DNA of 41,582 nucleotides from Acidobacteriota bacterium (lineage in GTDB: Bacteria > Acidobacteriota > Terriglobia > Terriglobales > SCQP01). Position numbers and translations under genes: made by a program. Where the stretch lies: assembly GCA_027451805.1 (NCBI GenBank), contig DAIDIF010000216.1:1-41582 (forward strand). The letters run 5' to 3'. Positions 40,101-41,582 of the stretch are shown one piece after another. The first letter of the stretch is position 1. Every line of letters begins with the position of its first letter. The notes below the pieces were generated by a model. The model had not been told where the DNA came from and did no database searches. It was given only the letters and a program-made list of their open reading frames with translations.

Positions 40101-40975
40101 CGCGCCGCCTCCAGCGCCGCCATGCGTTCGCGCCGGTGCACCAAGCGGTTCACGCGCACGCCGTAGTTGCCATCCACCACCACCACGTCGCCCCAGGCGA
40201 TGATCTTGTTCCCCACCATAAGCTCCACCGGGTCGTCGATGTGGCGGTCGAGCTCCAGCACCGAGCCCGGGGCCAGATCGCAGACGTCGTGGAGCAGCAT
40301 CTGCCGGCCGCCGAAGCGCAGGGTCACGTCCAGCTCCACGTCCAGCAGCAGATCCATCTTGGCGGTGCCCGCGGCCGACTCGCGCACCTCGCCCGGCTTG
40401 GTCGGCGCTGGCTCCTCCGGGTGCAACCGGTGGTGGAGGTGCTCCCGCAAGGTGCGGTCGAACGCCATATCGAGCTCCAGTTCCTGGCCGCTGGGATGGC
40501 GGAAGCGCAGGATCTGGCTGCGCTCGCTGTTCTCCACCGTGCGGCGCAGCGGCCCCAGGTGGCGCAAGATGATCTTGGAGTCTCCCCAGCCGGCCGAGCG
40601 CAGTTCCGGCACCACCGCGGCCAGCAGCCGGCGCACCAACGCGGTGAGCGCATCGCGCTCGGTGTCGTCAATCGGCAGCGTGCGCTGGCGCTCTCCCTCC
40701 GCCACCGGCGGCAGCATGAGCTGCGCCCACGCCCGCGCCGAGGCGCGGTGAAACTTGAACTGCTGGATGCCGGTGAGATCGCCGCTCAATTCGACGTGGG
40801 CCACCATCTCCAGCGACTCCTCCGCCGGCGGGGCCGCGGTGGTCAGCCGCTCCCAGGTGCTGTCTTCGGTCATGCCCTGAACCAGGGCGAGCGCGGTGTG
40901 AGCCCAGACTTCGGGATAGTCGCGGGTCGGCGTCGTCGGCGCCGGCTCAGCCGGAATGATCTCTTCGTCAGCCAC
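40097..40975 (-). CDS. fliN: Flagellar motor switch protein FliN (FliY-like, long form)
   Basis: A 292-aa protein. The C-terminal SpoA domain (about 206-280) reads LLLDVELDVTLRFGGRQML, SVLELDRHIDDPVELMVGNK and IIAWGDVVVVDGNYGVRV, matching the FliN family very well. The N-terminal ~200 residues are an added, mostly helical/strand domain not found in E. coli FliN (137 aa), so it is like FliY or other long forms; no CheC phosphatase motif is obvious to me. It sits in the C-ring and sets rotation with FliM and FliG. GTG 40975 overlaps the fliM stop by eight bases and has a GAAGGGGG site. Confidence 0.85.
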   Translation of the reverse strand: MADEEIIPAEPAPTTPTRDYPEVWAHTALALVQGMTEDSTWERLTTAAPPAEESLEMVAHVELSGDLTGIQQFKFHRASARAWAQLMLPPVAEGERQRTLPIDDTERDALTALVRRLLAAVVPELRSAGWGDSKIILRHLGPLRRTVENSERSQILRFRHPSGQELELDMAFDRTLREHLHHRLHPEEPAPTKPGEVRESAAGTAKMDLLLDVELDVTLRFGGRQMLLHDVCDLAPGSVLELDRHIDDPVELMVGNKIIAWGDVVVVDGNYGVRVNRLVHRRERMAALEAAR

Positions 40976-41582
40976 GGAGTCCCCCTTCGGGTTTGGCCAG
41001 CTTGGCCGGGGATTGAATCAGCGCCGCACGCAGCTTCGCCTGCCGGATCGCCTGCGCCTCGAACACCGCGCGTCCTGCCACCTTCACTTGCGCCGGCCGG
41101 TCGGCGGGATGGTTGAACATCATCACGTGCCCCGGCCGCATCTCCAGCAGCTCGCGAATGGGCACCGGAAACGGCGGCAGCGCCAGCTCCACCGGGAAGC
41201 GCGCTCCCAGCAGCCGCTGCCGCAGCCGCGGCCGAATCTCGCTGTCGTCCTGGCGGCGGTGATAGACCGGTGATTCGGAGAGCTTGCGCAGCAGTCCGGT
41301 GGAGACCACGGCCGGGAACGCGAGGTTCATCATCCCGACGATCCCCGCCAAATGCAGCTCGAAGCTGAGCGACAGGACTTTCTCGTGCGGCGGCATCAGC
41401 CGCATGATCTGCGCCATGGGCTGGCGGTGCTCGAAGGTGAAGCGCAAATCCAGCACTGGCTGCCAGCCCTGCTGCAGCTCGCGCAGGATGACGGCCACGA
41501 TGCTCTCCAAAATCTGTTCCTCGATCTCGGTGACCTCGGCGGGATGCTCCACCGCGGAGCCATTGCCGCCCAGCACCAGGTC
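40968..41582 (-). CDS. fliM: Flagellar motor switch protein FliM, C-terminal part (5' end beyond the window)
   Basis: About 204 residues remain; the frame is open at the right edge. Features are ILELQQGWQ-like helices, LDLRFTFEHRQPMAQIM, VLSLSFELHLAGIVGMMNLA with FPAVV (the FliM middle domain CheC-like core), and a C-terminal SpoA-type domain with PVELALPPFPVPIRELLEM, RPGHVMMFNHP and VKVAGRAVFEAQAIR. FliM is the C-ring subunit that binds CheY-P and transmits rotation changes. The N-terminal CheY-binding peptide lies outside. It overlaps fliN by eight bases. Confidence 0.88.
   Translation of the reverse strand, partial: DLVLGGNGSAVEHPAEVTEIEEQILESIVAVILRELQQGWQPVLDLRFTFEHRQPMAQIMRLMPPHEKVLSLSFELHLAGIVGMMNLAFPAVVSTGLLRKLSESPVYHRRQDDSEIRPRLRQRLLGARFPVELALPPFPVPIRELLEMRPGHVMMFNHPADRPAQVKVAGRAVFEAQAIRQAKLRAALIQSPAKLAKPEGGLRG

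Overview
The window is GC-rich, densely coding chromosomal DNA, most likely from an Acidobacteriota species. This is an inference. The support is two large outer-membrane receptors of the Oar type (carboxypeptidase-regulatory domain, plug, barrel), the futalosine menaquinone gene mqnA, the gene mix, and frequent GTG and TTG starts. I see no insertion sequence, prophage, CRISPR array, tRNA or rRNA. Both ends cut genes: a SUMT-CbiX-like protein on the left and fliM on the right.

Left part (1-7.7 kb, + strand): a tetrapyrrole enzyme that appears to fuse the end of a uroporphyrinogen methyltransferase to a CbiX chelatase, small secreted and zinc-ribbon proteins, a TonB-dependent receptor overlapping a MerR-type regulator, an RsuA-family pseudouridine synthase, a persulfide-dioxygenase-like MBL/rhodanese protein and a manganese-type superoxide dismutase. 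From 7.8 to 12.4 kb (- strand) an operon joined by ATGA overlaps reads M61 peptidase, leuC, leuD, atypical SDR. Then mqnA and ruvA, also overlapping, read leftward.

Middle (13.9-24.2 kb): envelope genes (beta-barrel, FecR-domain protein, TlpA-like thioredoxin with a Cys-rich tail, DedA-like protein, DUF2905-like protein, small periplasmic protein), then, after a strong terminator, a respiratory/nitrosative module: beta-CASP RNase, Crp/Fnr regulator, Ric (ScdA/YtfE) di-iron repair protein and a short-loop cytochrome bd oxidase (cydAB). A TGAC-N4-GTCA palindrome of FNR-family geometry lies in front of ric.

Right part: a 1019-aa Oar-type receptor with a consensus -10 and a start-site palindrome; the translation cluster rplM-rpsI-rpsB-tsf-pyrH-frr (- strand) with a recognisable promoter and an attenuator-like leader; a SAM methyltransferase and a TPR protein; a four-gene operon (response regulator, histidine kinase, MBL hydrolase, aminotransferase) joined by ATGA overlaps; a scyllo-inosose-dehydrogenase-like enzyme; and fliM-fliN plus a GspE-N-terminal-domain protein.

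Two broad patterns stand out. Translational coupling by 4-base stop/start overlaps is very common. Several genes also have a TANNNT box ending 5-8 nt before the start codon and no Shine-Dalgarno sequence, which suggests leaderless transcripts.
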